Part shown: piece by piece, positions 1 through 13,800 of the stretch
Position numbering within the stretch: the stretch's first letter is position 1
How the letters are laid out: every line of letters starts with the position of its first letter
Origin: Nemopilema nomurai
Lineage: Eukaryota; Cnidaria; Scyphozoa; Rhizostomeae; Rhizostomatidae
Length of the DNA stretch: 64,000 bases
Assembly: GCA_003864495.1 (NCBI GenBank)
Contig: ML133480.1
Span: 1,015,449-1,079,448, forward strand
Direction: 5' to 3'
Made by a program: the position numbers and the translations under genes
The notes under the pieces: generated by a model
What the model was told of the DNA's origin: nothing
What the model saw: the letters and a program-made list of their open reading frames with translations, nothing else
The model's database searches: none

Positions 1-3000
1 AGCCTAATGGGTAGGACAGAGATTAGATATAACCTATGCATCCCACAAATGGCTGTCGACTATACTAGCTGCGACTGCGAACAACACAAGGCATAAACAG
101 AAAAGAGATTTAACAGAGCAACTGGGCCCGTGTGTCACCTCAAATGGAGACTGCTCCAAACACAAGCGATAGGTCACTGAAAGGGTGCGTCTGCTGGAGA
201 TTATAGCTCAATAGACGGAGGCAAAACGGGTATCAGTGCGTGGAGTCAAACAAATGGTGTCTGCCTTAAGTTAACCATTGATATAGGAAGGCATGTACTG
301 TCCCCTTTAGAACGCCAACAGAGCACATGAATTTGCTTTCAGGAATTGGAGGATCATGCGGAAATGTTGGCGTGGTATTGATCATGCAGACGAATTGCTG
401 ATGAAGAACCAAGGGTGTACTCACCAGACCCTGGTTGATGGAGATTCCCTCCTTCGCTCTGTCCCCAGTAGCTCCTGTTCGTTTCAATCTCTCGGATCCC
501 GCCAGATCAACAAAGTTGAACTTTGCCGACAAAGTCTCGAACTCTTCAGTTTGGCCATTTTCATCACCCTCCCCATCTACCGCCTCAACCTGGACAGATA
601 AATTGCAGATTTCTAATCATATTTAGTTGGAGGATCCAAACAGGGCAAAAAATTGCTCACTTTCTAGTCAAGAAATAAATGTAGAAATTCCAGGAATGAT
701 AGGGATCCCTCTAAAAATTATTATTTTGAAAGATAGAAACCTATAACTAAAAAATAGATCAACCATAGAAATAAATGAAGAATACAACTGAGGTGAAAGG
801 AGTTAAAAATCTGGAAAGAAATTAGGAAAGAAGGTCATAAAAACATGAGACGAACAATAAATGCAATTGAAAAGAATCATACATTTCTGAAATAGCAATA
901 ATAAAAGGAAGTAGAATGTCATGGCGGTCTGAGAAGTCTTTACAGTTTTTAGGCAATACTGTGTCAGAAGTTGAGAAACGTGTAATTGTGATACTATGTT
1001 GGATAAGCAGCGAGTTCCTGAGTCTAAAAGACAAAGTGATTGGGCAAAGTTCTTATGAGTTGTAAGAAATGTGTCCTATTGACCTGTGCCATTCTGTGAT
1101 GTTTCAAGTGAACAGTGAAAATCGCGTGAGAACGAGATGACGTGGCGTTCATGTTTGTGCTTGCGGTTGTTCGCGAGAGAGCGCCCTCCTCCAGCACCTT
1201 CATTATCTGCAAGAAAATAAATACAAATCCATAGAGCATACACAATTATAAAAATATCAAAACAGCCATCTTTTTGTTCATTGGACTCTTTTAGAAAACG
1301 AGTCTTTTGCCCTTACAAATTGATATCGTAAGTTCCAGCACAAAATATTTGCAATAAATATGTGTGACTAAATTTGCAATATTTATGTTGTAAATTATTT
1401 TCGCCAACATTTCTGTTCCGTTAAGTTTAGCCCTAGTTGAGGATAGGTTCAAGATGACTTGAAATGTACCACAAGCATGTCTACCTCTGTCTGGCTGGAT
1501 TTGAGCATTTTATGACATGCGAAAAAAAGTAATATCTAATTTATATTAGACACAAAGCTAGATTGAGCAACAACAGAACGTTTTGAGCTCAACAGCATCG
1601 TCAATGGCTCCGACTAATCTTGTCTTGTTGTTGTTTAACCAAACTGCTCTCAACAGGCATTTAGTAAAAGTGGTTCTGACGCCTCCTACTAGTAATCAAA
1701 TACCAGACAATACATTAACAATATCTTTGAGGCCTCGAAAGACCGTTCGCTTACATCTTTCTCCGAAGTGACATTCCGCATCGTCACTCCAGTTGTGTAA
1801 ATGTTGCTGTTCACATCCTCGTGAATTTTGACAACTTTTCTTCCTTTGTTTTCAATATCAAGCAGATCGACAATATCCTCGTTGTACAACTGAAATGAAA
1901 GTAACAATAGCTGCGAAAATCTTAAAATTAACACCGGACTCTTTAGCCATTTCTTGTTGTAGATTATCTTATACCGCGTTCATGGCTAGATGAATGGAAC
2001 ATTTTATAACGTGGCTGGATGTATAGCCCATGTCTAACTATTACCCATCAGTGTATTGTTTGTATCAGATATTGAAGGGTTTTGCTAGAAAGCACAAAGC
2101 ATATCTAGTGGATATGCAGAAGTTTTGTTATTAAGGAAAAAATCTGTAAATGTTGTGCTCAGCCAGAAATTGCGTAAAGGCTCGGGCGGAAAGGAAAGAG
2201 CTTTGAAAACTCTTCAAATACCAGTTGAATATTAGAATCCCAAAGCCGGCACTAACATAGGATGAAAATATTTATAAATTCGTTCCAGTAGGTCAGGATA
2301 AATAAGCTACAACAAATAATCGTCATGAATTGACGATAAATTAATCCCTTTTAAAAAACCGTTGCGTGTTTCGTCATCCGTGCATCGACAAAAACTTTGA
2401 TAGCTTTCGCCATTTTGAATACGATGACTCACCTCAATGAACTGGCATTGGACTTTGAACTCAGGCGGCGCCATGTTCTTTTCGATCGCTTCTTTCTTTC
2501 TGCTTTGAATACCGTCAAAGAGCTGCTGCATCGCGCGTGGAATGATGCCTACTTGATCAGGGCCTAAGCTGTTGTTCATGTCAAATGATGTCCCCATCGT
2601 GTATGTCTTCCCTGAGCCAGTCTACCAGAAACAAAAGCGCAAACAATCACAGACTTTCAAGCCCTTATTTCACCACTTTTGAACTTGGCACAGCCTTCTC
2701 ATATTGGGATCCATAAAAGTTCTGATTAACACCAACGTGGGTACATAACTGTGACACAGCCCACGAAATAAAATCCAATATGGCTTCACATACCAACCCT
2801 TGTTTGTTTATAGGGTTTTTGTTCAATGGCTAGGTTGTTCACGGCTACACGCATATATAACTTGCTGCAAATATCAATCTTTGGGAAGAATTTGACACAG
2901 CCGGAAATAATGAACCATTTCGTAACACTGAAACCCTTTCCCGGCCTCCATATGCCTTCTTAAAAACGTCTGTTAACAAAGAGAGGGTAGAAGATTTCCA

Positions 3001-6000
3001 AAAGCGGGCTAAAAGGCATTTACTTTTAAATAGATTTCGTACTTCAATAAACGTATCATTCAGATGCATATATTTAGTTCAAGGAAGAAAACTTTCAAAT
3101 TTAGTATGAAAGTGACTCAAAGATGAAGGTAATCCAATCTATTCCATTGCATTTGTGGTAACCATTCTTTCCCCATTTTCAACTCTGAACCATTGACGGC
3201 TTACCAAATAAAAGCCACTATCGTAAACTTCCTTTTCACATGCAACATCAACAACTTAATATTGATGTTTATTAAAATTTCATGCAACGTTCTGGAACAA
3301 TAAATGGGAGATCATTTATTATGTGTGAATAAATTATTCAACAATGACGAGGTCTGAGGGTGTTGCAGGAAGCGAATGTGCAAAAGTTACCTGTCCATAT
3401 GCCAAAATAGTTGCGTTGTAGCCATCAAAACAACTGAAAAGGAATGAAGGTGCTATGAAGACCTGTCTAAAATAAAACAATTTAACAAATAAAGGGCAAT
3501 TGAAAACTTCAATATCAAACGGCTATACCCAGGAATAAACAGACTGAACCAATGGGAAACTTATTGAAGCAGAGGAAACCCTTGTTTCATTAGCTCTGTC
3601 TCATTTTCATAAAACATTTCCATTCGAAGCTATTTTCTTTCGAATTTGATTTTCTTGCAATAGCAATGATGACGTTTCACGTCAATAAAAACGCGCTGGG
3701 ACTAAATGGAAGCGATAACAGCAATTGAAATTCACAATCAACCTTGGTTATAAGGGACTTCCGCTAAATCGGTCTAATTTTCTATTCAAACTCGAAATCA
3801 CAGTCTGTGTAAAACGCACCTCTGAAATTTTCAAGACATACTTAATAATAATTTTGACAACTGGGTAGACAAAAGCCAACATCACATAGACAGCCCTTAA
3901 TGTGCAGATAGCAATAAAGGTTTTAGTCGCACCTTATAGAAAAATTCAGAGCTCGACAGATTCCATAACTGCCCTGAGTTTCTAAAGTCACTTATTTAAC
4001 ATAATGCATTGAATTGCGTACCCTTCTATGAGTTGACGTGCAACATCTGAGAAAATTTCTTCCTGGTGTGAGGTTGTGTCAAACACGTAGTCATATGTGA
4101 ATGCCTTATCCTTGCCGAGAACAATCTGAGGACTGTCGTCCAGAACAGTCGTGCATATGCGACACATGTCAATCTTCTCGGAAGCACTTTGGGGTCTGAC
4201 CCTGTGTTGGAAGAAAAGATGGGGAAATTCAATTTCTTAAGCACAAAAACTTCTATAGTATCATAAAGCTTCATAGTAATCTTTTGGTTTCCAAAACTCT
4301 AAAACAGCACAAAGAAACAATTAACACATATTAGCACAAATAAACTAAATATTTTTGACAAATTCATAAAGTATTTGATTGATTCGACTTATTGATTGAT
4401 TAATTGATTTAAGATGAAAAATTTCAATGATCATAAGATTGCTTTCACCTCTAATATTTATCATTAGTGCAATTTCATTAACTCAGCTGCGTTGTTACAA
4501 GAGAGCAATAAATAGAAGGGTGCTCCAGCCTTATTTAGGAGACAGTTCTATTCCAAAATTTTCACAAAACTTAAAATAACCTTGTATTGCAAAAGCTGCC
4601 AAGCCTTGCCCTAATACTGATTGACATCAAAAATGAGTCATGGTGGTTAATCCCTCATGACTCACTTAAATGAATTAAAGAGTCTGTAAGTCTATCCGAA
4701 GTTTACCAGAGTAGCTTCTTTTAAAAGTGAGCAGTGTAAGCTACAAAAGTTGACAAATTTTTCTAGAACCTATCTCCAGGAATACCCTTTTTGTATTCTT
4801 ATATACCAATCTCTTTTGTATGAGCCATGTGTCATTTCAATTCAAAAAGGTATTCCCAGATGGCCTAGAGACTTGGAAAACCACCCAATCTTCAAAAAAT
4901 CGCTACTCTCTGAACACGGAGACACCAGCCCAGGCAGACTGTGACATGCAACGTTTGAGAAAATCCTAATAAATCTCAGATGTGTTGATCATATTTCAAA
5001 ACTAAACCTGGCTTAGATGTCATGTGCCTGGAAAATACTCTTCTTAGATCAAAAGAGATCTTATCAGATTGCAAAATTCTTTTCTTTGTAAAAGCCATCT
5101 TTTGGCAGATTGTATTCAATTCACCATTACTGCAAATTGATGGATATTAATACTGTTGTTTGCCACTTGAAAAGTATTTTTTCCCAATCACCATGATCAA
5201 AGAACGCCATCAAATCAATATGTAGTGGTCATGGGGAGTGTGTGTATTTTTTTATGGATTGAACTTGACTAAATAAAAAAATGTAAAATTTTCATAGCTT
5301 TGGTACAACTTTCTTCAAAGGTGGTTTTTCAATCATGTAATAATGTGTTAAACATCCTTTAATGAATACCCTTTTTGTTTCACAAGAAGATCAGATTTTA
5401 CAGTCCTTTTGGTCTATTCATATTCATGGGGATTATCAGCCTAGGCATGGCAGTTATATAGATCTTTACAATACATTCCCTACAAAACCAAAAACTTGCT
5501 TCTAAATGTAACCAATATTTTCCATAAAACATTGAAGCTTCTAGTTTACCACTTTTTACATGACATCACAAAATATGCTCCAACTGCTTTGGTAAATTAC
5601 AGGCTTTTGCAAAGTTGCTGTTCAAAATTTCCCAAAAAGATGGGATAGCTTATGAGAATTTGTAGATACAAAAAAATCAACTTAGGCCTCATAGCTGATT
5701 CACAAATTTTCAGATAACTCATTGATAAAAAGCATCAGCATTTAAAATTCTACAAACAAATGAATTTGGAGAATCAGATGAAAAGCATCTGTTTATTGGG
5801 CCTGATGCGCAAGGTAAAAGAATGTATGCTATCAGAAATTTATCTGAATTGAAGAGATATGGTTCTAGAGATTGTAAAACATCATGAGCTAATTCACTAA
5901 GCACTCGTGCAATGTATGCAGTTTTCACATGATAGCACAAATGAAATAATCTTTTCATCCATCTCTTGACAAAGACCTCTTGCTCAAAAAGAGTTGCTAG

Positions 6001-6577
6001 GTAAATATCAAGAGTAAATTCCATTGTCCTCTTATGCAGCATAGAAGTCTCTTTTGTGTCCAAGAAAAGAGGCCACAAATACATTCATTGAAGCATGAGG
6101 TTGTAACTGTGGGAACAGTTTTTTTCTGAGGGATAATATTGATTTGGCTAATTGAGCATGACTATGAATTGTATTAGCAGACAGGTTGGTTGATTTATTT
6201 ATTCGCATTTTTGCAAATAAGGTACAAGAACTAAAAATGTGAAACTAAATGAGGAAAACCTGGCATTAAACCGAATGTCATCTACTGACTAATCCCCTTC
6301 TAAAAAAGATTATGACGCATAATCTACGAAACAAGAAGCGTAATTTGCGTCGCTACCCAACTTTTCCTGGGTCACTAAATTTGACCAAATTACCTTAAAA
6401 CACCATTATGTTTCAAACAATGAAAGTTATAAATATGCGATTCACCCGTCTGCTTTTTCTACATGGCTCAACTTTGGCAGCCCGTTGAGACAAAAACATT
6501 CTGCATTACAACCAGAATTTTACGTACCTCAGCGCAACTCGCACGGAAGAATCGTCCTTGTCCGTTATAAGCGTCAT
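1..6577 (-). CDS. KIF21: KIF21-type kinesin, N-terminal motor domain (3' end beyond window)
   Basis: This is a plus-end-directed microtubule motor of the kinesin-4 family, most like KIF21A/B, which limits microtubule growth. Coding exons, 5' to 3': 6577-6528, 4201-4022, 3433-3391, 2621-2433, 1889-1755, 1206-1084 and 589-425; all junctions are GT-AG and all phases close (295 codons). The start encodes MTLITDKDD, then VRVALRVRPQ, the kinesin beta-1 strand. Nucleotide-binding motifs are intact: P-loop GQTGSGKT at about residues 90-97, switch I SSRSH at about 222-226, and switch II DLAGSE at about 268-273. [18 protein letters not shown] follows, the KIF21 signature. The TCRI-type segment and the [10 protein letters not shown] segment also fit KIF21. 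The coiled coil and any WD40 tail lie outside the window. I saw no next exon between 1 and 424. Intron 1 (6527-4202) is the longest seen. Confidence 0.93.
4779..4856. repeat. Short inverted repeat in kinesin intron 1
   Basis: GGAATACCCTTTTTG at 4779 and CAAAAAGGTATTCC at 4843-4856 are inverted copies about 50 bp apart and could fold into a hairpin. A third partial copy of the arm (GAATACCCTTTTTG) lies near 5365. This may be an old MITE relic; no transposase is visible. Confidence 0.45.
5719..6084 (-). other. Unrecognised 121-codon open frame in kinesin intron 1
   Basis: An open frame of 121 codons on the same strand as the kinesin, wholly inside intron 1. The translation is rich in Leu, Phe, Cys and His, and I recognise no domain, signal peptide or repeat. 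Because it is intronic and starts at an arbitrary Met, it may be chance or a decayed mobile-element fragment. No function is proposed. Confidence 0.2.
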
Positions 6578-7857
6578 CTTCGATATCTTCTTTTGAAGGT
6601 ATCAATAGTATCCTTGGAGTAGGATTTCTTGAAACTCTTCTAACTCTTCTTCAATCTCCAACAATCTGTTATCGAAACATCAGCCTCTTAAAACAGCAAT
6701 CTTGCATTGCTCGCATCTATTCCTACTTCCCGACATTGCTGAAAAACTGTACGATCGTTACTTTTTACAAGATTAAACTTGAATCCAGGCTTTTCTTTCT
6801 GCGAAAAAAAGCAAATGCACTCAACCTTTTCCTGCCAGCCGGCTGAATGGCCTAGCCCACTCTGGGAATCCTCTTGACGCCCAAAATCTCTCGCACAAAA
6901 CAAAGAGCTACAAATAATATTCTTCATCTGTTACATTGATTCCTCTCTTTTTTTCCAGAAAGATTGAGATTTCTGTCCATGAAAAAGTATCCTATGAGCT
7001 GCAGTCTCCAGCAACGCGAGACCCGCTCATTTATTTTTCAAAAATGCAAATTTGTAATTCCTCAGATATCGAAACGAGGCTGCATTAAACGACCCAAAAC
7101 AGATTGGAAACTGGCATTCGAAATGGTGATTTGCAGGGAAACACTTGATAAGTTTTCACTCAATCTTAAGGATAAAAAAGAAGTAAAAGGTCAATACCAC
7201 AAGACATGGAGCTAATTAATCATTGTGGGAGAAACATTGGTATTTTTTCGCTTTACAGCTACGTTACAGTCAATTTTTATCTAGAACTGTAACAGAAAGA
7301 AGTAACCTGATATTTTACAGGTAAATCATTTTTCTAATGACATCGCCAAAATCTTTACGAAAGAACACCAAGAGTCGTGTGCCCCTTTGCAGAAACCAAA
7401 ACGGAGGGATAAATTATCTGCTAATTTAATGCATTTTCGATTTATAACCTACCCCGCTGCTGATTTAAATCATACTTGATTCAAGGAATGAGTTTATCCA
7501 TGTCTTTGGATGAACATCTGATTTGGACGAAAATGAGTCGAATTTTCCATCACCGAAGATTAAACAGAATACTTCACAAAAATGAACACCAAACACCACA
7601 TTTACAAGGTAAGTCAGCAAAAAGACACGCTTTTGTCAGGCAAAAGGACAAACAAGCTTAATATAAATAACCGCAAAGCTACAAAAACATAGTTTCTAGT
7701 TTAACGTTGATATAAACACCAATTCTTACGTACAAAAATCTGGAGTAAGTTTTTACACCATAACATAAATCGAAGAATGCCTTTGGTCCATTAACAACCA
7801 CCGTCCAACTAATACTATGACGTCACATGTGTGAAACGCAATAACAGAATACACTTG
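6578..7857. other. Intergenic spacer between kinesin 5' end and JMJD6 3' end
   Basis: About 1.3 kb between two minus-strand genes. It should contain the kinesin promoter and 5' UTR. I see short open frames but none with recognisable protein content, and no RNA gene. Confidence 0.5.
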
Positions 7858-7863
7858 TTTATT
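7858..7863 (-). terminator. Poly(A) signal of JMJD6
   Basis: A canonical AATAAA on the minus strand begins 7 bases past the JMJD6 stop codon (TGA at 7872-7870), implying a very short 3' UTR or use of a further downstream signal. Confidence 0.5.
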
Positions 7864-7869
7864 GACTGC

Positions 7870-10800
7870 TCAGTCTTCGTCGATCTTTCGCCTGCAAAAG
7901 AGGAAACACAAATTTAGTACCTTGAAAGATGACAAGATTGTACATCTGTGGAGCAAGCAAGAACTAACTTGTCAAGGTGGAAAGTAGAATTTACGATGGA
8001 ATAGAACATAGCAACTAGAAAATAACGTGGCAAGAATCAAAGCTTTTAAAAAAATATCTTCTACCAAAATATTTACGATATTTTTTTATTTTAATTTCCC
8101 ATCCCTTCCAAACCAACACAAGCAACATTTCAAAAATAAGAAGTCTGATAAAAGTGTCTTGTATTCGAAAAAGTTTGTCTTGTTGGGATTTCGACAAATC
8201 GTGAAGATTTCAAAGAATATGGCCTAGGGCGTATCCAGCAAATTTCTCTTCACTCCACAGTGAGAAGCCTGTCCGCCCAGGTAGGAGGTGCATTCTGGGT
8301 CCTTGATAGCCCGCAGCAGGTACTTTTAATAGCTTTGAAAATCCGGAGAACTGTCTCTCATTTGATTCAGTTTGATCATACAATCAAGCCAGCCTTGAAG
8401 TTAGGCCTTCAATCAAAAGCCACCATGCCCATTAAACATTATTCAAGATGGGCGTCACTGTTGAACCGCAACTCAATCGGTTATGTCGTCTCAATTAGAA
8501 ACAGGTGGTGATAGGCGTTTTCTAGCAATGGGATTGAGTCACGCTAATTAAACTTCAAACAAGTCAATGTGCAGTTTTAGGGTACGCTAATAAAAGCAGA
8601 TTTGACGAGCTTCCTGGAACAGTCACTGTTATTCATTGTGATGTGTTTGTGACTGATGACTTCTTTAATATTAAAGATAACTCAAAATAGAAACAACATA
8701 ACAAGTCTGATTTGAAAGATTGGAGTAGCATTAACTGCAAGTAATTACGTCAATATTTACATTTAAAACAGGTCAGACTAAACTGCGGACTTTCTTGTTT
8801 TTGGTTCAACATGTAAGCAATAAACCATCATTGCATGGCAACTAAAAACCTTTTAACTGCTTATGCCATTTATGGAGAAACTTTTGAAAGTTAGGCATTC
8901 ATCGGTACATTTTTCTCGCTTATCAATGACAGCTTAAACAGAGTTTGAGCATAATTGAGCATTTGATTACGTCACAGAGCTAACTTGATAGTTCTTTGTA
9001 TCAGTAGAACACTGTGTGCTAATAGCACGCTCTGTGTCTGTTCATTCAAAGGGTAACAAACCCTTTTAGCAGAAACGCTCTAAAATTTGAGAAGCTTCGG
9101 TAGCTAGTGCTTTTAACAGGCTGTTGAAAAAGAAATTATCTTTAACCACCCTCGTTACCCCCGTGTTTCCCTAATTTCGAACATCTCAATGCATTAGCCT
9201 GTAAGAGACAAAGAATGCTTCAAACAAAAAAACCATAACCGCCTCTGAAACTGTTAATTGCAGAAATACCAGGTAGGCCCAATACACAAGACTCGATTGG
9301 ATATCAGAGGATCCAAAACGAGGCAAGTGGGCTGAGTGGAAAACAACTCAAAGTGATATCAATGTCAATGATAAATGTTGCGTGTACTATGCACAACTAT
9401 CTTGCGACATGATAAAGCTGGGGATTGTTGCCTGGCAACATCATACCCACCTCTTAGCTCGATTGCCGTGCTTATCTCTGTGTCGTTCTTCCTCGCTGTC
9501 GGAATCCGATTCGCTCTCTGTCCCTGAGCTGTCGTCAGAAGATGACGATGAGGAAGAGCTGCTTGAGCACGAGGAGCTCGAATCAGATGCCACGCCCGTG
9601 TCTTCCTTTACGTTCACCGAGTCTGCCACTTTGGCGATTTCTGGTCGATGTTTCTGGAAGAAAACATGTCCAATTAGATCTTCTGGCCTAAAATAAGGCT
9701 CACGCTACACATTAAAACCCAAGCCAATAAAATGTGTTTCCTCTCTTCCTGCAAAAAAGGTATTTGATCTGATAATCTTGAAATATCTAAATGTGGGTGT
9801 GAAATATTTAAATGAGGATTGAAATTCAGATGCCTTAGATGAAATATCGAACAATGCTGCAAGCTTATGAGGAAAAAAACTGCTGGGATGAAATCGGGTA
9901 TATTTTGGCTACAAAGAAGTTTCTCGCTTGTTGCGTGAATTGCACTTGGAGCAAGAAAATTTCGATCAAATGAACATTTATCGGAACATAGAATTTCTAT
10001 ATTTTCAGGTGCTTCAAGAGTGGTTTCTGAAATAAAATACTGGCAAAGATTGCCTTGGAAACGACAGCAAAGGTCAAACGCATTACTGAGTGGCTTGCTT
10101 GACACAAAAAGTGAGCATCATGTTTGTCCTCTTTCTGTCCAGGATAAAATCAGGTAAAGTTTCCTCGCTTGCATGAGTAGGACTTTGAGCAAGAAAATTT
10201 TCTACGAAAGTTTAGGACAACCCTTTTCCGCAAAGGTACGATGTGCTAAGAGCATTTACAGCAACATTTCAGAAATATGTTCCAGGGTATCAATTGTATC
10301 ACTAATTGACCACCCTAAGCCATTATATCGTGACCATAGGCAACTGCACTTCCCTTCGATTCATTGGTGCAGCTTCATCGTTCACAGTGGTCAACATGTC
10401 TCATTTTTGTTACTATTATGTTAAAAATACACCAATGAATGCATGGAGAAAACTAAATGTTGGAGACGACCAAAAAAGGCACACCTTCAGTACTTTGTAC
10501 CATTTTTTCGACAATTTTGGTCTTCCTCTGAAACGAAAATACTTTGAGTAAAAAAAAACAATAATATATCTTAGACACCTGCAGTGGTATGAACTGCAAT
10601 AATCTTGCAATGCTTGCATACAATACGTGCCAATAAAGTGGCTAAAGTGCTCAACTATCAAGCCAGCGACCCGTATGCAATCCTTAAACATAAATGAGTT
10701 TCAGTTCATTAAGCTATAGTTCAGCATTCAGTTGACAAAAATTTAGGAAGTAAAAGTGGTTCGGAAAGAGAGTTGCTACACTGGCACAAAAAGATGTGAC

Positions 10801-13800
10801 TCAGAACGATACTCTTTTAACAGCACCATTTCTAACGCTAACGAACATGGGACAAACCTTTGCCTTGGTACAAATACAGCTATAACTGAATAACTTGCTG
10901 AGAATAAGGTAATGACATTTTAAGATGCAAGTACAGGGGGCTCATACCTGACTGTTTTATGCCACACAACAGGGAAACTGGTTACTGAGCAGAAATTCTG
11001 CGTCACTGCGCAGGTGTTGTCCATGTTCATAACAACGTGCCACCAGCCACCGGGTACGAACACTGTTTCGCCGGGTTTCTGTAATATTTCCAGCTGCAAT
11101 AAAACGCGAGAGGGATACGCCGGGTCCAAGGTTCAACAAGCCGTAAGCACTTCATTGTGCAAATTCGGAAATATGTGACTGATCATAGAGAGTGCGGAAA
11201 AATAACCGACCCGAGCGGGACTCGAACTCACGACCCTTGACTTAATACGTCAAGTGCTCTACCAACTGAGCTATCGGGTCATGCTTTCAAGCCAGCACTC
11301 GAGGCCAAGCTCACTTTCATTAACATTATTATTGCTATTATCACTATCATTATTATATTGTTATTATCATTATCGATATAAGTTTTTATTCAAACTTGGC
11401 TTTCTAATTCATATACCTAAAATAACCGCTACTCAAAAGGTCATGGCTAAAGGTCATGGCTAAAGGTCATGGCTAAAGGTCATGTCAAGGTCATGGTCAT
11501 GTCAAGGACAAATCTCAAGTACACATGAGCAGAGAACTGCGTCTCAAAGATCCGCATCATGGAACTTACAGGTTTACAGTCTGCGGGCCATGAGGGTAGC
11601 TGCGTTTTGGGGTAAATTGTTTGGAACCATATGACAGCTTCGTCAGATTGGTCCCCTCCTTCGCTGCGCTTGACTTTGACCATTTCCCTGGGTGTGTGTG
11701 AAGGAAGCAGCGCCCACCTCTTGTGGCCAGAGACAAGGGCGTTCCAAGCACTTGTCCCTAATGGGTCAATATGGATTCCGGTCCCTGATCGACCCGGGCC
11801 CATTACGAACCATCTGATAAAAATAACATGGCCTTTTAGTATGATATTAACAAAACACTGTATACTGTGATACCAGGAACTCATGAGAAAATTACGACAG
11901 GATAAATTTAATGCTTTCCACGCGACACTGTTTATTTAGCCAATGAGATCTCATGTCTGTTTGTGAGAATCAAGAAGAACTGAAAGTTCAAAAAGAGACA
12001 GGTTCCTTAGTTGATTGTCAATTTATTAAAATAAATGCGAAAATAAAATATGAAAAATATTGTTTTAATTAACGCTTCTCCTGGATTAATAGTCACATAT
12101 TACCACAGATAATATCATTTCTTAGTTATTGTCTTGTTATAATACAAAGTACCCAAACCTTTAGAAAGTTATGACCATACGAGTGGTAGAGCAAGCTGCA
12201 TACTAGACAACAATATTCAAGTATTGATAATTACCTATATGGAGGTCGTCTCTTTTCACCAGCGTACCTAAACAAGTCATCTACAAAAAATCTTGGAACT
12301 TCATAATCTTCAAGAATCTTCTTCTTCTTCGGATGCTACAAAGATAAATAATCCTTGTCAAAATCAACCTTAAGCTAAGTTTAAATCGACTTAAAGCTTC
12401 TAAATTTCTTCCTTCCAAATTTGTCTGGTTAGTTTTTCACGGGGAATCCGATCGCATCCCTGCTTTGCTTGCGTTTTCGTTGCGATTATGTTCCGTTTTG
12501 TGATATCTCTCTTGTGTCACTGTTGTCTGTGTACACCTTTACACTTTTCAATCTGTCTTGCATTTATTAAATGTGAAAGTAATATGTGACACATACATCC
12601 AACTTCAATACTGAGTCAATCTTGTCACAAATCTGATTGTTTGTGAAATCAGAAGATTACAATTTTCCAGCTACAAATATGTCTTCTGCTAAGTTTTGCA
12701 ATACAAAACTCAACCCAAGAATGCAACTTATACATTTAAGGCAAATAAATTCAAGTTAATTTTTTTTAATTTACATACCTCCCCAAAGGACCCATCAAAT
12801 ATGTAGAGTGGACTATCATCCTTTTGTGTCCGGGAATAATCCAAATAGTATTTCATCTTCATTTTCACTGAATACCCATCGTTATCTTCCCCTACTTTGA
12901 ATTTTTGGTTTCTATACTTTTTCCCAAGCCTCTGAAGGGTTAAAAGGTAAACTCTCTTAAGAAGAAAACTAAATGCTAAAAGTCATGCTAATGCTAATAA
13001 AAAATAATTTTAAGTCCCTCAAACAATTCAATTTAGATTTTGAACTTCGATTGCAAAGTTTGAATTTTGCCTTAAACTTTCAAACTGAATAAAATTTACA
13101 CAGCATTTTTTTCAAAATATTCCATCTCTACTTTCCATAGCATGTTATGCAATTTCATCAGAATTCTGTATTGCATTTCTCGCATTTTAAGAAGCGTACT
13201 AAGGGCACTATATTTCTTTCACTTGTTTGAAGGAAACCTTTTATTTGTTCTCCCATGCCTAATTTTGTTACTTCCTTATTACAGCGCTAATACACATAGG
13301 ATATATATGCCACCGTCAATCTAGAAATCAAAGAACCTATGGCTGAATGTAACTTGAGAGAATTTGCTTTTAGAGAAAAAAGTTAGCAGCTTTAAGCAGT
13401 GGTGTTGAGCTAGATAAAAAACAAAGAGGGCTTTCATAGAATGATGCTAAACATAGGGACAAAAAGAGTTCTGGGACATGTGGTTATCACATAATTGAAA
13501 TGTCTGAGTATGAATGAAAAATTTGGGTACAAATGCCAGGCACTTTCATTGTCTATAAACAGTAAAATAGTGCCCTTTCATAGCTACAGCCGATTTGCAA
13601 GTCAATGATCTTAAAACTTTTCCACCAAGATATCATCATTGAAAGTTGCTGAACAAAAGAGTTGCTGAACTCTGTTTACATCACTACAGGATGTCTATAG
13701 ACACTTCTTGTTCCGGTGTCATTTGCATTTTTACATATCTGTAGGCATTTAGATGTAGCATTTGAGGCATCCCACTGGTGTACAGGAGGCCCACTTATAC

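Noticed and set aside
9382..9696. A 104-codon plus-strand frame
   Set aside because: It is the antisense shadow of the JMJD6 poly-Ser exon.
11207..11280. A functional tRNA gene
   Set aside because: The T stem does not pair properly, and a second copy shares non-tRNA flanks, so a SINE explains it better.
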